Shown here: positions 5,699 through 5,786 of the stretch, piece by piece
How the letters are laid out: every line of letters starts with the position of its first letter
Numbering within the stretch: the stretch's first letter is position 1
Assembly (NCBI GenBank): GCA_014379395.1
Contig: JACMLV010000021.1
Location: 1-5,786 of the forward strand
Source of the DNA: Burkholderiaceae bacterium
Lineage (GTDB): Bacteria > Pseudomonadota > Gammaproteobacteria > Burkholderiales > Burkholderiaceae_D
DNA: 5,786 bases
Direction: 5' to 3'
The notes under the pieces: model-generated
The model's database searches: none
What the model was told of the DNA's origin: nothing
What the model saw: the letters and a program-made list of their open reading frames with translations, nothing else
Position numbers and translations under genes: made by a program

Positions 5699-5786
5699 TT
5701 GTTACCGCAGTTTGACCAAGCCTGCCGGAAAAAATCTTATCGCCGGCTTAACTGGATTCCGTCAGCGGCAGCGCCACCAAGCGCAC

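Noticed and set aside
5748..5786. Possible C-terminal end of a minus-strand gene (reads ...VRLVALPLTESS then stop)
   Set aside because: Only 12 codons are visible and another minus frame is also open; cannot be told from chance at the window edge, though a gene there would explain the terminator at 5570-5588.

Overview
The window is GC-rich with dense, strongly biased codon use and reads like the chromosome of a betaproteobacterium, most likely Burkholderiales or Oxalobacteraceae-type. This is an inference from protein style and composition; there is no rRNA or other marker gene to prove it. No mobile element, CRISPR array, tRNA or rRNA was found.

Left part (about 1-3420, minus strand): a three-gene catabolic operon. 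In transcription order it holds an ACS-family major facilitator permease, a 563-residue class A flavoprotein aromatic monooxygenase, and a 64-residue DUF2783-type small protein. The gaps are 59 and 12 nt, each downstream gene has a good Shine-Dalgarno site, and a hairpin followed by seven T's closes the unit near position 30. A LysR-type regulator is divergently transcribed from 3572 to 4507. The 152-bp spacer carries a plausible promoter on each strand and an ATAC/GTAT inverted repeat lying over both. The layout suggests an inducible 'import and hydroxylate' module for an aromatic acid. Permease plus large flavoprotein plus tiny partner resembles, from memory, the two-component 3-hydroxyphenylacetate 6-hydroxylase (MhaA/MhaB) arrangement of Pseudomonas putida. 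The substrate is not proven, and no ring-cleavage gene lies in the window.

Right part (about 4508-5786): a minus-strand, stand-alone NeuD/PglD-type sugar acyltransferase (4585-5226) converges on the regulator. It is unrelated to the catabolic operon, and no other glycan gene is visible. About 560 bp without a convincing gene follows. This stretch holds an inverted repeat at 5352-5368, an intrinsic terminator for minus-strand transcripts at 5570-5588, an imperfect 24-bp-period direct repeat at 5630-5667 and a long, nearly perfect two-level hairpin at 5647-5698. Together these could be the 3' part of an off-window gene or a small structured RNA of about 165 nt.

The most interesting leads are the DUF2783 protein as a possible coupling subunit of the flavoprotein, and the unexplained structured RNA-like element at the right end.
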